The notes below the pieces were generated by a model. It worked only from the letters and a program-made list of their open reading frames with translations, did not search any database and was not told where the DNA came from. The translations under genes and the position numbers were made by a program. DNA of 64,000 nucleotides from an uncultured Eubacteriales bacterium. Lineage in GTDB: Bacteria > Bacillota > Clostridia > Christensenellales > Aristaeellaceae. The stretch's first letter is position 1. Every line of letters begins with the position of its first letter. The stretch covers positions 32,575-96,574 of the forward strand of contig CACYWL010000010.1 of NCBI GenBank assembly GCA_902778055.1, read 5' to 3'. Below are positions 17,268 through 26,565 of this stretch, one piece after another.

Positions 17268-18482
17268 ATGAAGAAGACAGGACTGGCGCTTCTGCTGGCG
17301 ATCTGCATGCTGGGCGCGGCGGCGGCGGAGACGATTTCCTTCAGCGGAACCGTGGAGGCCAGCGAGACCGCCCAGGTCTACGGGACGGCGGGCCTGACCG
17401 TGGAGACGGTGCCCGTGCGGGTGGGGCAGGCCGTGACCGCGGACACCGTCATCGCGACGCTGAAAACGACGAAGGTCTACGCGCCGGAGGACGGAACCGT
17501 GTCCGCCGTGTTCGCGGAGGCCGGGGACCGGGCGGATGCCGTGACGGAGAGGTACGGCGGGATCGTGTACCTGGAGAGCCCCTACACCCTGATGGTTTCC
17601 ACCACGACCAGCAAGGCCTACGAGGAAAAGGAGAACTATATCGTGCATCCCGGCGAGACGGTGTATGTGGTCAGCCGGAGCCATAACTCCACCAGGGGAA
17701 AGGGGATCATTACCACCGTGGAGGGGAGCTCCTATACGGTGCTGATCACCGAGGGCGAGTTCCTCGTCGGGGACAGCGTCAATATCTGCCGGGGATCCAA
17801 CTATTCCATGATGACCAGCCTGGGCCGGGGCAACATTTCCCGGGTTTCTCCCACCGCGGTGACCGGCAGCGGGTACATCGTTTCCTGCGCCGTGCAGGCG
17901 GGGGACAAGGTGACCCGGGGCCAGCTGCTGTTTGAGACGGTGACAGGGGACTTCGGCAGCCCCGAGGAGGTCAGCACGGAGATCAGGGCCGGCACGGACG
18001 GGGTCATCTCCAGCCTGAATATCAGCGCGGGCGGCAGCCTGGAGAAGGCGGGCGTGATCGCGGAAATCTATCCGAAGAACGCGGTGCAGGTCACCGCGGA
18101 GGTGTCGGAGACGGATCTGAAGGAGCTGTCCGTGGGGCAGAAGGTGAAGGTGGAGCTGGACTGGAACCAGGATCTGGGCGTCAGCTACGAGGGCACCGTT
18201 GAGATGATCTCCTGCCTGGGCACCGCGGGGGAGGAAAGCACCACCTTCCCGGTGTACGTCTCCTTCCTTCCGGATGATAACACCCGCTACGGCATGACCG
18301 CGCTGGTGACCACGCTGGAGAGCGGAGAAGAAGCGGAAGACGAAAACGCGGAGGAATCCGGGGAACCGGAGACCGGGGATGAAGCCGGGCAGGAAGAAGG
18401 TCCGGAGGCGGCCGGCCGGCCCGGGGAGACGGAGAATACCGGGGAAAGACCCCGGGGCGAGGGCCGGCAGCGGACGGAATAA
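17268..18482 (+). CDS. Second HlyD-like adaptor, exported, acidic tail
   Basis: A 404-residue exported protein with a short signal peptide (MKKTGLALLLAICMLGAAAAE). It carries adaptor features: a split lipoyl-like pair (TVEASETAQVYGTAGL... and KTTKVYAPEDGTVSAVFAEAGD) and a second repeat with SAGGSLEKAGVIAEIY and LKELSVGQKVKVELDW. The last 70 residues are Glu/Pro/Gly-rich and probably disordered. AAAAGGAG precedes ATG 17268. It lies 73 nt after the permease gene, so the operon encodes two adaptors, which is unusual. It could also be a peptidoglycan-facing accessory protein. Confidence 0.75.
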   Translation: MKKTGLALLLAICMLGAAAAETISFSGTVEASETAQVYGTAGLTVETVPVRVGQAVTADTVIATLKTTKVYAPEDGTVSAVFAEAGDRADAVTERYGGIVYLESPYTLMVSTTTSKAYEEKENYIVHPGETVYVVSRSHNSTRGKGIITTVEGSSYTVLITEGEFLVGDSVNICRGSNYSMMTSLGRGNISRVSPTAVTGSGYIVSCAVQAGDKVTRGQLLFETVTGDFGSPEEVSTEIRAGTDGVISSLNISAGGSLEKAGVIAEIYPKNAVQVTAEVSETDLKELSVGQKVKVELDWNQDLGVSYEGTVEMISCLGTAGEESTTFPVYVSFLPDDNTRYGMTALVTTLESGEEAEDENAEESGEPETGDEAGQEEGPEAAGRPGETENTGERPRGEGRQRTE

Positions 18483-18570
18483 TCCGGAAGAATACGCTCC
18501 GCGGCAGACCCATTGATCCCGGACCGGAAAGCGTTCCGGGACGGGGCGAACAGGAAACCGGTTTTTTTCA

Positions 18571-18590
18571 GGCGGAGCGGCGGCTCCGCC
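18571..18590 (+). terminator. GC hairpin after the export operon
   Basis: GGCGGAGC and GCTCCGCC form an 8-bp stem with a GGCG loop; the tail TCTTCCGTTTG is only weakly T-rich. Confidence 0.4.
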
Positions 18591-18639
18591 TCTTCCGTTT
18601 GTTTCGGCCCGCCCCGCCTTCCTTTCCCCCGCGTCAGGC

Positions 18640-18668
18640 TTGCGAAACCGGCGGATTTCCTGTATCAT
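18640..18668 (+). promoter_or_regulatory. Promoter of the secreted-protein/tadA operon
   Basis: TTGCGA (18640-18645), 17 nt, then TATCAT (18663-18668). Confidence 0.65.
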
Positions 18669-18708
18669 ACAGCATGAAAGTGAAGCGTGGAGAGGAGCGC
18701 GGCATACG

Positions 18709-19320
18709 ATGGCGGGGAAAAGGATGAAAAGGGCATGCTGTCTTTACCTGGCGGCAATGCTGATGCTTTGGGCGGGCGCAGGCTCCGCCGGCGGCGTGAT
18801 TCCCAATCTGCGGGAGGATCCCGTGCCCACGCCGGCCCCCGGGGTGTTTTCCTTCCGGGGCGGCGTGCAGTGGAACATGACGCGGGAGCTGGTCAAGGCG
18901 CTGGAGACGGTGGAGCTGACCGAGCGCGCCCAGGACGGCTGGAGCATCCTGTTTCCGCTGACCCGGGTGGAGGTCAGCCGGTATACCGCCGACCTGGTCT
19001 ACATGTTCTACAATGACCGGCTGAAGATGATCTCCTACGATTTCGGGGCGGGCGGCACGCAGACGGATTTTCAGTATCTGACCGGGGCGCTGGATTCGGT
19101 GTACGGGGATCATACCGAACCCGCCGCGGCGGACATCATCGGCGTCATGGATCAGATCTATCCGGGCTACTACAGCGCGGAGAAGCTGCTCAATCGCAGG
19201 GGATGGAGAGCCGGCGAGGATACGCTGATCTATCTGTACTATTACGCGGAAAATGCCTACGCGATCCTGTACGTCTGCGCGGGCGGCGCGCCGGCCTCCT
19301 ATGTGACGACCGGGCTGTGA
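18709..19320 (+). CDS. Exported protein of unknown function
   Basis: A 203-residue protein with a signal peptide (to about residue 28; MLMLWAGAGSAGG) and no family that I recognise. The mature part has alternating polar and aromatic strands such as YTADLVYMFYNDRLKMISYDF and TLIYLYYYAENAYAILYVC, suggesting a small beta-rich fold, and a tyrosine-rich C-terminus. GAGAGGAG precedes ATG 18709; ATG 18724 is also possible. It is the first gene of a tight run with tadA and the metallo-hydrolase gene (spacings 39 nt and an overlap). Confidence 0.7.
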   Translation: MAGKRMKRACCLYLAAMLMLWAGAGSAGGVIPNLREDPVPTPAPGVFSFRGGVQWNMTRELVKALETVELTERAQDGWSILFPLTRVEVSRYTADLVYMFYNDRLKMISYDFGAGGTQTDFQYLTGALDSVYGDHTEPAAADIIGVMDQIYPGYYSAEKLLNRRGWRAGEDTLIYLYYYAENAYAILYVCAGGAPASYVTTGL

Positions 19321-19359
19321 GCCGCCGGGCGGCGGAAGCGGGAAGGAAAGGAAAGACCC

Positions 19360-19836
19360 ATGGACGGAATGGAGGCCGCGCTGGAGGAGGCCCGGAAGGC
19401 GATGGTGGAGGGCGAGGTGCCGGTGGGCGCGGCGCTGCTCCGGGGGGAGGAAATCCTCTGGGCGGATCATAACCGCCGGGAGCAGCGGCAGGACCCCACG
19501 GCCCACGCGGAGATGCTCTGCCTGCGGGAGGGCGCCGGACAGCTGGGAAGCTGGCGACTCGAGGAGTGCACGCTGTACGTGACGCTGGAGCCCTGCCCCA
19601 TGTGCGCCGGCGCGATGGTCATGAGCCGGCTTGGAAAATGCGTCTGGGGCGCTGCCGACCCGGAAAAGGGATGCTGCGGCAGCGTATACGATCTGCCCGC
19701 GGACCCGGCGCTGCATTCGGACACCCGGTGGACCGCGGGCGAGCGGGAGAAGGAATGCGCGGCGCTGCTGGAAGCCTTCTTTCAGGGCCGGCGGCGGGAA
19801 AAGGACGGGGAAACATCCGGCGAAGCGGGGAAATGA
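19360..19836 (+). CDS. tadA: tRNA-specific adenosine deaminase
   Basis: A 158-residue deaminase that converts adenosine-34 to inosine in the anticodon of tRNA-Arg(ACG). The zinc site is complete: His49 and catalytic Glu51 in TAHAEM, Cys79 and Cys82 in EPCPMCAGAMVMSR. The C-terminal helix ends KECAALLEAFFQGRR. AAGGAAAGG precedes the ATG. The stop codon overlaps the next start codon (ATGA). Confidence 0.95.
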   Translation: MDGMEAALEEARKAMVEGEVPVGAALLRGEEILWADHNRREQRQDPTAHAEMLCLREGAGQLGSWRLEECTLYVTLEPCPMCAGAMVMSRLGKCVWGAADPEKGCCGSVYDLPADPALHSDTRWTAGEREKECAALLEAFFQGRRREKDGETSGEAGK

Positions 19837-20723
19837 AAGGGAAAAACAAGATGCTTCAGAAGATCATGGCGGCGGTGACTGCGCTGCTTCTGTGGATCCT
19901 GCCGGGCGGGCTGCCCTCCGCTCCCGCGGAGACGCCGGCCGGAGAAGAAATGACCCTGACGGCCTTCAACGTGGGGAAGGCGGACTGCCTGCTGCTTCGC
20001 TGCGGGGAAAACGCGTACCTGATCGATACGGCCAGGGGGAAGCATCACGAGCAGATCATGGAGGGGCTGAAGAAGCTGGGCGTGGACCGCCTCGACGGCA
20101 TCCTGATCACCCATATGGATTCCGATCACGTGGGCGGGCTGAAGAAGCTGCTGAAAACGGAGCTTCGGGCGGATCATCTGTACGGCCCGGCCTACTACTT
20201 TCCCGAGGAAGGAAAGAAGGAGGAAAGCCCGATCCTGAAAGCGGCGGAGAAGCAGAACATGACGCCGAAGGTGCTGCGGCCCGGGGATGAACTGCCCCTC
20301 GGATCGGGCACCCTGCGGGTGCTGGGTCCCCTGCGTGCCGCGACGGACAAGGAGGACAACAACTCCCTGGTGCTGTATGCCGAGGCGGCGGGCGGATCGA
20401 TCCTGCTGGCCGGAGACATGGAGTTTCCGGAGGAGGCGGACCTGCTGGCGGCGGGCAGCATCCCGGAGGCGGATGTGCTGAAGGTGGGCAACCACGGGGA
20501 CGGCGACGCCACCAGTCCGGAGCTGCTCCGGGCCGTGAAGCCCCGGATCGCGGTGATTTCCACCAGCACCGAGGAGAAGGCGAGCACCCCCGAGGACCGG
20601 GTCCTTCAGGATCTGGCCGCCTGCGGCGCCGAGGTTTATCAGACCCAGGAGGCGGTCTGGGGTATCCGGGTCACGATCCGGGACGGCCAGGTGACCGCCG
20701 CACGGATGGACACGCTGCCCTGA
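19833..20723 (+). CDS. Secreted ComEC-C-like metallo-beta-lactamase-fold hydrolase
   Basis: A 296-residue protein with a signal peptide (MAAVTALLLWILPGGLPSAPAE) and a metallo-beta-lactamase-fold domain like the soluble C-terminal domain of ComEC. The opening FNVGKADCLLLRCGENAYLIDT is typical, the metal motif is THMDSDHVGG, and later blocks are SILLAGDMEFPEE and DVLKVGNHGDGDA. ComEC-type domains are nucleases, but this is free-standing and exported, so its substrate is open. ATG 19833 overlaps the tadA stop; ATG 19851 is an alternative. Confidence 0.84.
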   Translation: MKGKNKMLQKIMAAVTALLLWILPGGLPSAPAETPAGEEMTLTAFNVGKADCLLLRCGENAYLIDTARGKHHEQIMEGLKKLGVDRLDGILITHMDSDHVGGLKKLLKTELRADHLYGPAYYFPEEGKKEESPILKAAEKQNMTPKVLRPGDELPLGSGTLRVLGPLRAATDKEDNNSLVLYAEAAGGSILLAGDMEFPEEADLLAAGSIPEADVLKVGNHGDGDATSPELLRAVKPRIAVISTSTEEKASTPEDRVLQDLAACGAEVYQTQEAVWGIRVTIRDGQVTAARMDTLP

Positions 20724-20806
20724 GCGGAGCCCGGAGCCGGCGAATACGGTTCCGGATGTCCCCGGGCTTTTTCCCGCGGGTGCCTCAGCACCGCCCAAAC
20801 GCATAC

Positions 20807-20840
20807 AAAAAGCCCTCTCTTCCGGCCGGAAGAGGGGGCT
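20807..20840 (-). terminator. Terminator of rnpB
   Basis: On the minus strand AGCCCCCTCTTCC and GGAAGAGAGGGCT form a long stem around GGCC and are followed by five T. Confidence 0.9.
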
Positions 20841-20854
20841 GCGATGCAAAAAAG

Positions 20855-21205
20855 CGTGCGAGCGTGACCATAAGCCGGGTTCTGTATTGGGCGATCATCT
20901 ATCCAGGCCATTCGTTACCGAATGGCTCAAGCGATCGCGGGAAATGCAGCGAGCAGCCGACGATTCCCGCATCTTGCACCGGGTGGGGTTTACAGCACGG
21001 GCAGGTTACCGGGCCCGTGGGTGAGCTCTTACCTCGCCTTTCCACCCTTACTGAGAGAGGGCCCGAAGGCCTGCCCTCAGCGGTATATCTCTGTTGCACT
21101 CTCCCTGGAGTCGCCTCCGCCGGCCGTTAGCCGGCACCCTTGCTCTGCGGTGCCCGGACTTTCCTCATGCCGAAGGGCATGCGATCGCCTGTTCACCTCG
21201 CACGG
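20855..21205 (-). ncRNA. rnpB: RNase P RNA, class A
   Basis: The catalytic RNA of RNase P, which makes the 5' ends of tRNAs, about 351 nt. The conserved 5' core GAGGAAAGTCCGGGC and the 3' core ACAGAACCCGGCTTATG can be read on the minus strand. The ends form helix P1: GTGCGAG near 21203 pairs with CTCGCAC near 20856. GTAAACCCCACCCGG and AGAGTGCAACAGAGA are the usual internal conserved blocks. Reading frames crossing this stretch are not genes. Confidence 0.96.
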
Positions 21206-21210
21206 CGGAT

Positions 21211-21240
21211 ATTTTACAATGTCAGAAAGGATCCTGTCAA
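21211..21240 (-). promoter_or_regulatory. Promoter of rnpB
   Basis: On the minus strand a perfect TTGACA (21235-21240), 18 nt, then TAAAAT (21211-21216). The predicted start about 7 nt on falls at the 5' end of helix P1. The -35 box overlaps the start codon of the TraX-like gene on the other strand. Confidence 0.85.
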
Positions 21241-22136
21241 TGCCGACCACGCAAGAATCTTTCACTCCGGTTCCCACGGCTCGGGAGTCCGGCAATCACG
21301 GTTCCCCGGTTATGGGCTTCCGCTATCCGGACAGCTCTCCCCAAAAGCCCGCACGAAGAGGGACCGGCCCTGTCCCCGCCGGAAACCTGGCGACGGGAAC
21401 GCTGAAGTATATCGCGCTCTTTTTCATGATCATCGATCATCTGGGAGCGGTGGTGTTTCCGCGGATTCCGGAGATGCGTATTCTGGGGAGAATCGCCTTT
21501 CCGATCTACTGCTGGTGCATGGTGGCGGGATTCCATTTCACGCGCAGCGTGCCCAGATATCTGATGCGCATTCTCGTGACGGGGCTGATTTCCCAGCCGC
21601 TCTACGCCATTGTGATGAATCACGTGGGCACCACCGGAAATATCCTCTACGACTACCTGCTGAACAAGCCGAACATCTTTCTGACGCTGTTCCTGGGCCT
21701 GGCGGGCCTGTGGGGCATCCGGGAGAAAAAATGGGGCAGCCACATCTGGGGCCCCGCGGCGGCCGTGGCCCTGGCCACCGTCTTCGGCGTGGATTACGGA
21801 TGGCGAGGGGTGCTGTTCATCATGCTGCTGTATGCTGCGCGCACCTCCCGGCCGGCCATCGCCGCGGTCATGATCGCCTTCTTCCTTTACTGGGGAACCT
21901 TCTACTATCCGACCTCCTCGCTGTTCGGAATCCCCATTTCGCTGAGCGAATTGCCTTTCTGGCTGTCCCAGCCGCTGAACGCTTTCCTGCGGCTGGAGAC
22001 CTACGGGCTGCTTTCCATGCCCTTTATTCTGATCCGCTTCCGGAAGGACACGCGGATGATGCTCTGGATGAGCTACTCTCTGTATCCGGCCCATCTGCTG
22101 CTGGTCTGGCTGGTCAAAACCCTGGTGCTGGGCTGA
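21240..22136 (+). CDS. TraX family membrane protein
   Basis: A 298-residue integral membrane protein of the TraX family, with GTLKYIALFFMIIDHLGAV, LGRIAFPIYCWCMVAGF and LMRILVTGLISQPLYAI, which match conserved blocks. In F plasmid TraX acetylates pilin; chromosomal relatives probably acetylate other surface molecules. The first 50 residues are polar and variable. ATG 21240 has AAAGGA 10 nt upstream; ATG 21219 and 21312 are also in frame. No conjugation genes are seen nearby. Confidence 0.84.
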   Translation: MPTTQESFTPVPTARESGNHGSPVMGFRYPDSSPQKPARRGTGPVPAGNLATGTLKYIALFFMIIDHLGAVVFPRIPEMRILGRIAFPIYCWCMVAGFHFTRSVPRYLMRILVTGLISQPLYAIVMNHVGTTGNILYDYLLNKPNIFLTLFLGLAGLWGIREKKWGSHIWGPAAAVALATVFGVDYGWRGVLFIMLLYAARTSRPAIAAVMIAFFLYWGTFYYPTSSLFGIPISLSELPFWLSQPLNAFLRLETYGLLSMPFILIRFRKDTRMMLWMSYSLYPAHLLLVWLVKTLVLG

Positions 22137-22273
22137 CCGGAATCAAGCTGTCTCATTTCTGAGAATAGAACCCCTCCGGGGGAGAAAAAGATCCTGCTCT
22201 CTGCCGTCCCGAAAGGGATGTCCCGATGCCCGGCCCTGACGGACCGATCCGGATTTTCAGGAGGAGTGCTTAC

Positions 22274-25200
22274 ATGAAGAAATACCGGCAGCCCGGAAAA
22301 CACGGAAGATGCCTTGTTTTTCTGTGGGGCCTGATGATTGCGCTGACGGTCCGGATCGGATGCGCGGCAGCCGAAAGGCAGCTGACCGTGATGGTTTACA
22401 TGTGCGGAAGCAATCTGGAAAGCACCTACGGGTCAGCGACAGCCGACCTGGCGGAAATGAGCAGCGCGGGAATCGACGGGGAAAAAACCTGCGTGCTGGT
22501 GATGACGGGCGGCTCCACCAGATGGCTGCAGGGGTATGACCCCGAGGAATCCGTCATCACGGAGGTGGGCGCCCGGGGCAGCCGGGTGATTCAGCGGACG
22601 GAAAAAAAGAACATGGGGCAGGGGGAAGCGCTCACGGATTTTCTCCGGTTCTGCACGGAGGCCAGACCGGCGGAACGGTATGCCCTGATCCTGTGGGATC
22701 ACGGAGCTGGTCCCGTGGACGGCGTATGCTGGGACGAACAGAACGGGGGCGACCACCTGACCCTGCGGGAGCTGACGGACGCGCTGGCGGAGAGCCCCTT
22801 CCGGGAGCGAAAGCTGGACTGGATCGGGTTTGATGCCTGCCTGATGAGCTCGGTGGAGGTGGCCGGAAAACTGGCGCCCTATGCGGAGTACATGATTGCT
22901 TCCCAGGCGGAGGAGCCGGCCACGGGTTGGAACTATGCCTTCCTGAAGGGTGCGGAGGCCGACCGGGACGGGGCCGAGACGGGAAGGCGGATTGTGGACA
23001 GCTACTTCGCTGTTCCGCCGAAGAACGGGGAGACGCTGACCCTGGCCTGCGTGGACCTGAGCGCCGTGGCGGACGTGGAAAGCGGAATGGACGCCATGTA
23101 CCGGGAGATGGCAAAGGGCATGAGCCGGGAAATCTTCTCCATACTTGCCCGGATGAGACAGAAAGCGACGGACTTCGGGCGCGGCGTGGGAGCCTCCGGG
23201 GAAAGCAGCGGATATGACCTGGTGGATCTGCTTTCCCTGTGCGACTGCTACGGGGCGGAGAATCCTGAGGGGGCCGAACTGGTCCGGAAAGCCACGGAAA
23301 GGGCCGTCGTCTTCAGCCGATCCACCCTGGAGGGATGCTGCGGGCTGAGCGTCTATCATCCCTTCAGAAACCGGGAGAAATACCGGACGGAATGGCAGGA
23401 GGCCTACTCCGGGCTTGAATTCTGCCCGGGATATACCGCCTATGTGAGAGCCTACGGCAGCATCATGACGGGCGAAAGACTGATCTTCTGGAATCAGCTC
23501 AGGGACATCCGGGCGAAACAGCTGACGTCAGCGTCCTGGGAGACGGAGGAAGCCGGGAAGGATCCGGACGCGCAGCCCCTGACCCAGGTGACGCTGAGTC
23601 TGACGGAGGAGCAGGCGGAGAACCTGGCCAGCGCACGGTTGGTGGTGTTGGCGCAGAATCCCTACGACTACGCGGACGAGGCCTATTTCCAGGTTTTCAG
23701 CACGGCGGAGGTCCGTCGGGAGGGAACGACCCTGACCGCCGAATATGACGGAACCTGTCTGCAGGCCGTGAATGAGTCGGGATACGATTTTCTGACCGGA
23801 GCGATCTCCTACCGGCTGACGGAGGAAGGTACCTATGTCGTTCCGCTTTACCCCTTCGATGAGCTTGGAAACAGGGCTGAGGAGCCGATCTGGGCGGAGT
23901 ACGATAAGAATGGACAGGGAGTTCTTGAGCTGAGAGGCTACGCCGTCTACGATGAAATGACGGGGATGATTTCCCGCCGGGCGGACATTGACCTTTCCGG
24001 ATACGCGGGGATCACCTTTCTGAACGAATACCGCATCCTGACGAGAAATGAGCAGGGAGAAATCCTGGCCTTTGACGAATGGACGGAGGACACCCACCGG
24101 GATACCCAGTGGAAGGCGAGAGCGGACTCGGACCGGACCCGTTTTCAGCTCAGCTTTGAGCTGGACGCAGCGCATGCCGAGAGCCTTTTCGGTGCCTACG
24201 AGCTGACGGACACCCAGGGAAACTACTGGATGTCAGAGCTGGTGCCGCTGGCCGCGGGCGGAATGACCTGGTATCAGCCGAGAACGTTTCCGGCTCCGGA
24301 GCTCGGGGACATTCAGGCGGAGGTCTACTATCAGGCGCAGAAGCGGAGCGCCCTCGTCTCTCTGAATGTGACCAACGTTTCAGACCGCCCGCTGACCTTT
24401 CCGGACTGGAAAGAGATGGAGGAACTCGGAATCAGCTCACCGAAGGTGAACGGGCGGGAAGTAATGTCGGTTCCGCGCTGGATCAGGCTGGAGAAGGACG
24501 GGGAGCTTTCCCCGATGGAGTCGACGCTGGATCCGGGGGAAACCGGCATCCTGATCTTTGAAATCAACGGGGGGATGCTGGAGGATTTCGCACCGGAGGA
24601 TACGGTACGGAAAATCCAGGGAATGATGTGCTTCCGGGATGAGAACCCGGAAGAGATCAGCCTGATCGAGTTTACCCTTCAGACGGAGATCCCCGTGAGC
24701 GCCTTCCTGACGGAGGGAGAGGCGGAGCCGGATGTTCCGGCCTTTCCGGAATTCGAGCTGACGATTCCTTCTCTGGACGGAGGACCCCTCCGGGCGTGGG
24801 GCGTCGCGTCGCTGCGGCCCGCAGAGGCCGCGGAGAACAGCCGCGTCCTGTTCAGCCAGGTTCTGGAGAATACGACGGAATCTGATCTGATGTTCATTCT
24901 GGAGGGGATCAGCGCGAACGGTATTCCGGTATCCCCCGGCGCGGTCGGAACAGGGGGCACCGGCGGACGAATGGAAGGAACGAATCTGACTTCGCTGGCT
25001 CCGGGGGAAACTGGAGCCGCTACGGCGGACCTGAGGTATGAGCAGCTGGAGCAGCTGGTGCCGGATGTAGCCCTGAAGGAGATCGCCACGAAGCTGACCG
25101 TTTTCCGGCTGAAGGACGGTCAGCCTGAGGAGATGACAAGCATGCCGGTCCGGTTCCAGACCGAAATCCCGTTGAATGTCCTGTATCCGGACGCGGAGAC

Positions 25201-26554
25201 GCTTCCCACCCAGGAGGTCGTGGACGCGGGGAAACAGATGGGCGCCGTGAGCGAAGAGACGGAGAAAACCCTTCTGGATCTGGAGGAATGCCGGGTCAGT
25301 CTCCGGGGCATGTGGCTGGTCGGGCGGGATGCGGTGATGCTGCTGAAAGCGGAAAACCGGACAGGGAAGCCGATGAGCCTCTATCTGGGACAGGCGGAGA
25401 TGGACGGGGAAGCTGCGAGGATCGGTCAGACGCGGAATGAGCTGGCCAAGGCCCGGGATCGCAGGACCAAGGTATTCGGCCTCGGGGAGGCATCCTGGAG
25501 CGCGGAAACCGGCGCGAAGGCAGAAATCTCCACGGGCGGAAGCAGGCTGTTCTATGTTTCCGTCACCCCGGAGGATCCGCTGAAGGAGGAATTCCGGGAG
25601 CTGAGCTTTCATGCCTTTCTTTACTCCCCGGACGATCCGCTTCAGTGCGTATACACGGATGCTATCCGCCTCGCCACGGAGGAGGCCGGCCCGCTGAAGC
25701 CCGGGATGCTGGCTGTGGCCGAGGCGGGGGATTACAGGATCACCGAGGGACAGACGATGCTTCCCGAAAAAAGGGAGTTTTTCTCCGGTGAGGCGTTTTC
25801 CCTTCCGGCGGAGCTGCCGGATTACATCAGGCTGAAAGCGGTTCCCGGCGACGGAGAACGAATCCGGGAAGGATACGCCGCGGTTTTCCGGCGGATCTCT
25901 TCGGATCGGGTGCTGGCGGAGGAGAACATCGTGAACGCGACGGACCTGCAGACCGGAGGCGGAATGGCGGATTTTTCCGGCGGACGCGAGTGGCTCCTGT
26001 ATGAGGGAATCGTCATGCTGGAGGCGCAGGAGGACGGAAGCGCAGCCGCGGAGTATCCGATGATCCGGCCCCTGATCCGGACCGGGTACGGGACGATGCC
26101 GATGCGGATCGCCGAGTTCTCCCCTCCGGAGGGGAAGACGCTGAAGGTGTTCCAGTCCGGAGCACATTTCACCTTCCTGTCCTCAGCCTATCCGGGGGCG
26201 GTGCTGGGCGGAGGCGTCGGCTCCGTCGAGCTGACGCTGGACTGGAGCCTGGGCAGCGGCAGAATGACGGACATGAAGCAGGCAGAAGGGGACTATTCCG
26301 CGCTGGCGGGCCTCATCACCCAGAAGGTCCGTCTGATTCCGTCGGAAACCGGCGCCGAAGGCCTTCTGGCCTTCCTGAATGAGGACAGCGGAGGCGTTCG
26401 CCTGGATCAGATGCTGCGGCTGGACCGGGATAGTATTTCCTTTGAAATCGAAAAGCTGACGAATCCGGAAAACCTGTCGGTTGCTTTTGTGTATCTGACC
26501 GAGGACGGAAAGGTCCGGTGCACGGAAGCTCAGCCGCTGGACTTCTTCCGCTGA
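22274..26554 (+). CDS. Giant exported clostripain-family (C11) peptidase
   Basis: A 1426-residue exported protein. A signal peptide ends near residue 35 (RIGCAAAE), and residues about 38-410 form a C11 clostripain-like domain beginning LTVMVYMCGSNLES. The catalytic dyad is visible: His143 (LILWDHGAG) and Cys189 (GFDACLMSS). The remaining thousand residues are acidic, beta-rich and carry repeated segments like LSLEFTLQTEIPVSAF and MTSMPVRFQTEIPLNVL, suggesting tandem modules; I recognise no named domain there. Clostripain cuts after Arg. AGGAGG precedes ATG 22274. No cell-wall anchor is seen. Confidence 0.84.
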   Translation: MKKYRQPGKHGRCLVFLWGLMIALTVRIGCAAAERQLTVMVYMCGSNLESTYGSATADLAEMSSAGIDGEKTCVLVMTGGSTRWLQGYDPEESVITEVGARGSRVIQRTEKKNMGQGEALTDFLRFCTEARPAERYALILWDHGAGPVDGVCWDEQNGGDHLTLRELTDALAESPFRERKLDWIGFDACLMSSVEVAGKLAPYAEYMIASQAEEPATGWNYAFLKGAEADRDGAETGRRIVDSYFAVPPKNGETLTLACVDLSAVADVESGMDAMYREMAKGMSREIFSILARMRQKATDFGRGVGASGESSGYDLVDLLSLCDCYGAENPEGAELVRKATERAVVFSRSTLEGCCGLSVYHPFRNREKYRTEWQEAYSGLEFCPGYTAYVRAYGSIMTGERLIFWNQLRDIRAKQLTSASWETEEAGKDPDAQPLTQVTLSLTEEQAENLASARLVVLAQNPYDYADEAYFQVFSTAEVRREGTTLTAEYDGTCLQAVNESGYDFLTGAISYRLTEEGTYVVPLYPFDELGNRAEEPIWAEYDKNGQGVLELRGYAVYDEMTGMISRRADIDLSGYAGITFLNEYRILTRNEQGEILAFDEWTEDTHRDTQWKARADSDRTRFQLSFELDAAHAESLFGAYELTDTQGNYWMSELVPLAAGGMTWYQPRTFPAPELGDIQAEVYYQAQKRSALVSLNVTNVSDRPLTFPDWKEMEELGISSPKVNGREVMSVPRWIRLEKDGELSPMESTLDPGETGILIFEINGGMLEDFAPEDTVRKIQGMMCFRDENPEEISLIEFTLQTEIPVSAFLTEGEAEPDVPAFPEFELTIPSLDGGPLRAWGVASLRPAEAAENSRVLFSQVLENTTESDLMFILEGISANGIPVSPGAVGTGGTGGRMEGTNLTSLAPGETGAATADLRYEQLEQLVPDVALKEIATKLTVFRLKDGQPEEMTSMPVRFQTEIPLNVLYPDAETLPTQEVVDAGKQMGAVSEETEKTLLDLEECRVSLRGMWLVGRDAVMLLKAENRTGKPMSLYLGQAEMDGEAARIGQTRNELAKARDRRTKVFGLGEASWSAETGAKAEISTGGSRLFYVSVTPEDPLKEEFRELSFHAFLYSPDDPLQCVYTDAIRLATEEAGPLKPGMLAVAEAGDYRITEGQTMLPEKREFFSGEAFSLPAELPDYIRLKAVPGDGERIREGYAAVFRRISSDRVLAEENIVNATDLQTGGGMADFSGGREWLLYEGIVMLEAQEDGSAAAEYPMIRPLIRTGYGTMPMRIAEFSPPEGKTLKVFQSGAHFTFLSSAYPGAVLGGGVGSVELTLDWSLGSGRMTDMKQAEGDYSALAGLITQKVRLIPSETGAEGLLAFLNEDSGGVRLDQMLRLDRDSISFEIEKLTNPENLSVAFVYLTEDGKVRCTEAQPLDFFR

Positions 26555-26565
26555 GAAGGACCGGC

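Noticed and set aside
20856..21239. Open frames running through 20.9-21.2 kb on both strands
   Set aside because: This stretch is the RNase P RNA, so the frames are accidental.
21240..22136. TraX-like gene as evidence of a conjugative plasmid
   Set aside because: No other transfer gene is in the window and the gene sits among housekeeping loci; chromosomal TraX-family proteins are common in Clostridia.
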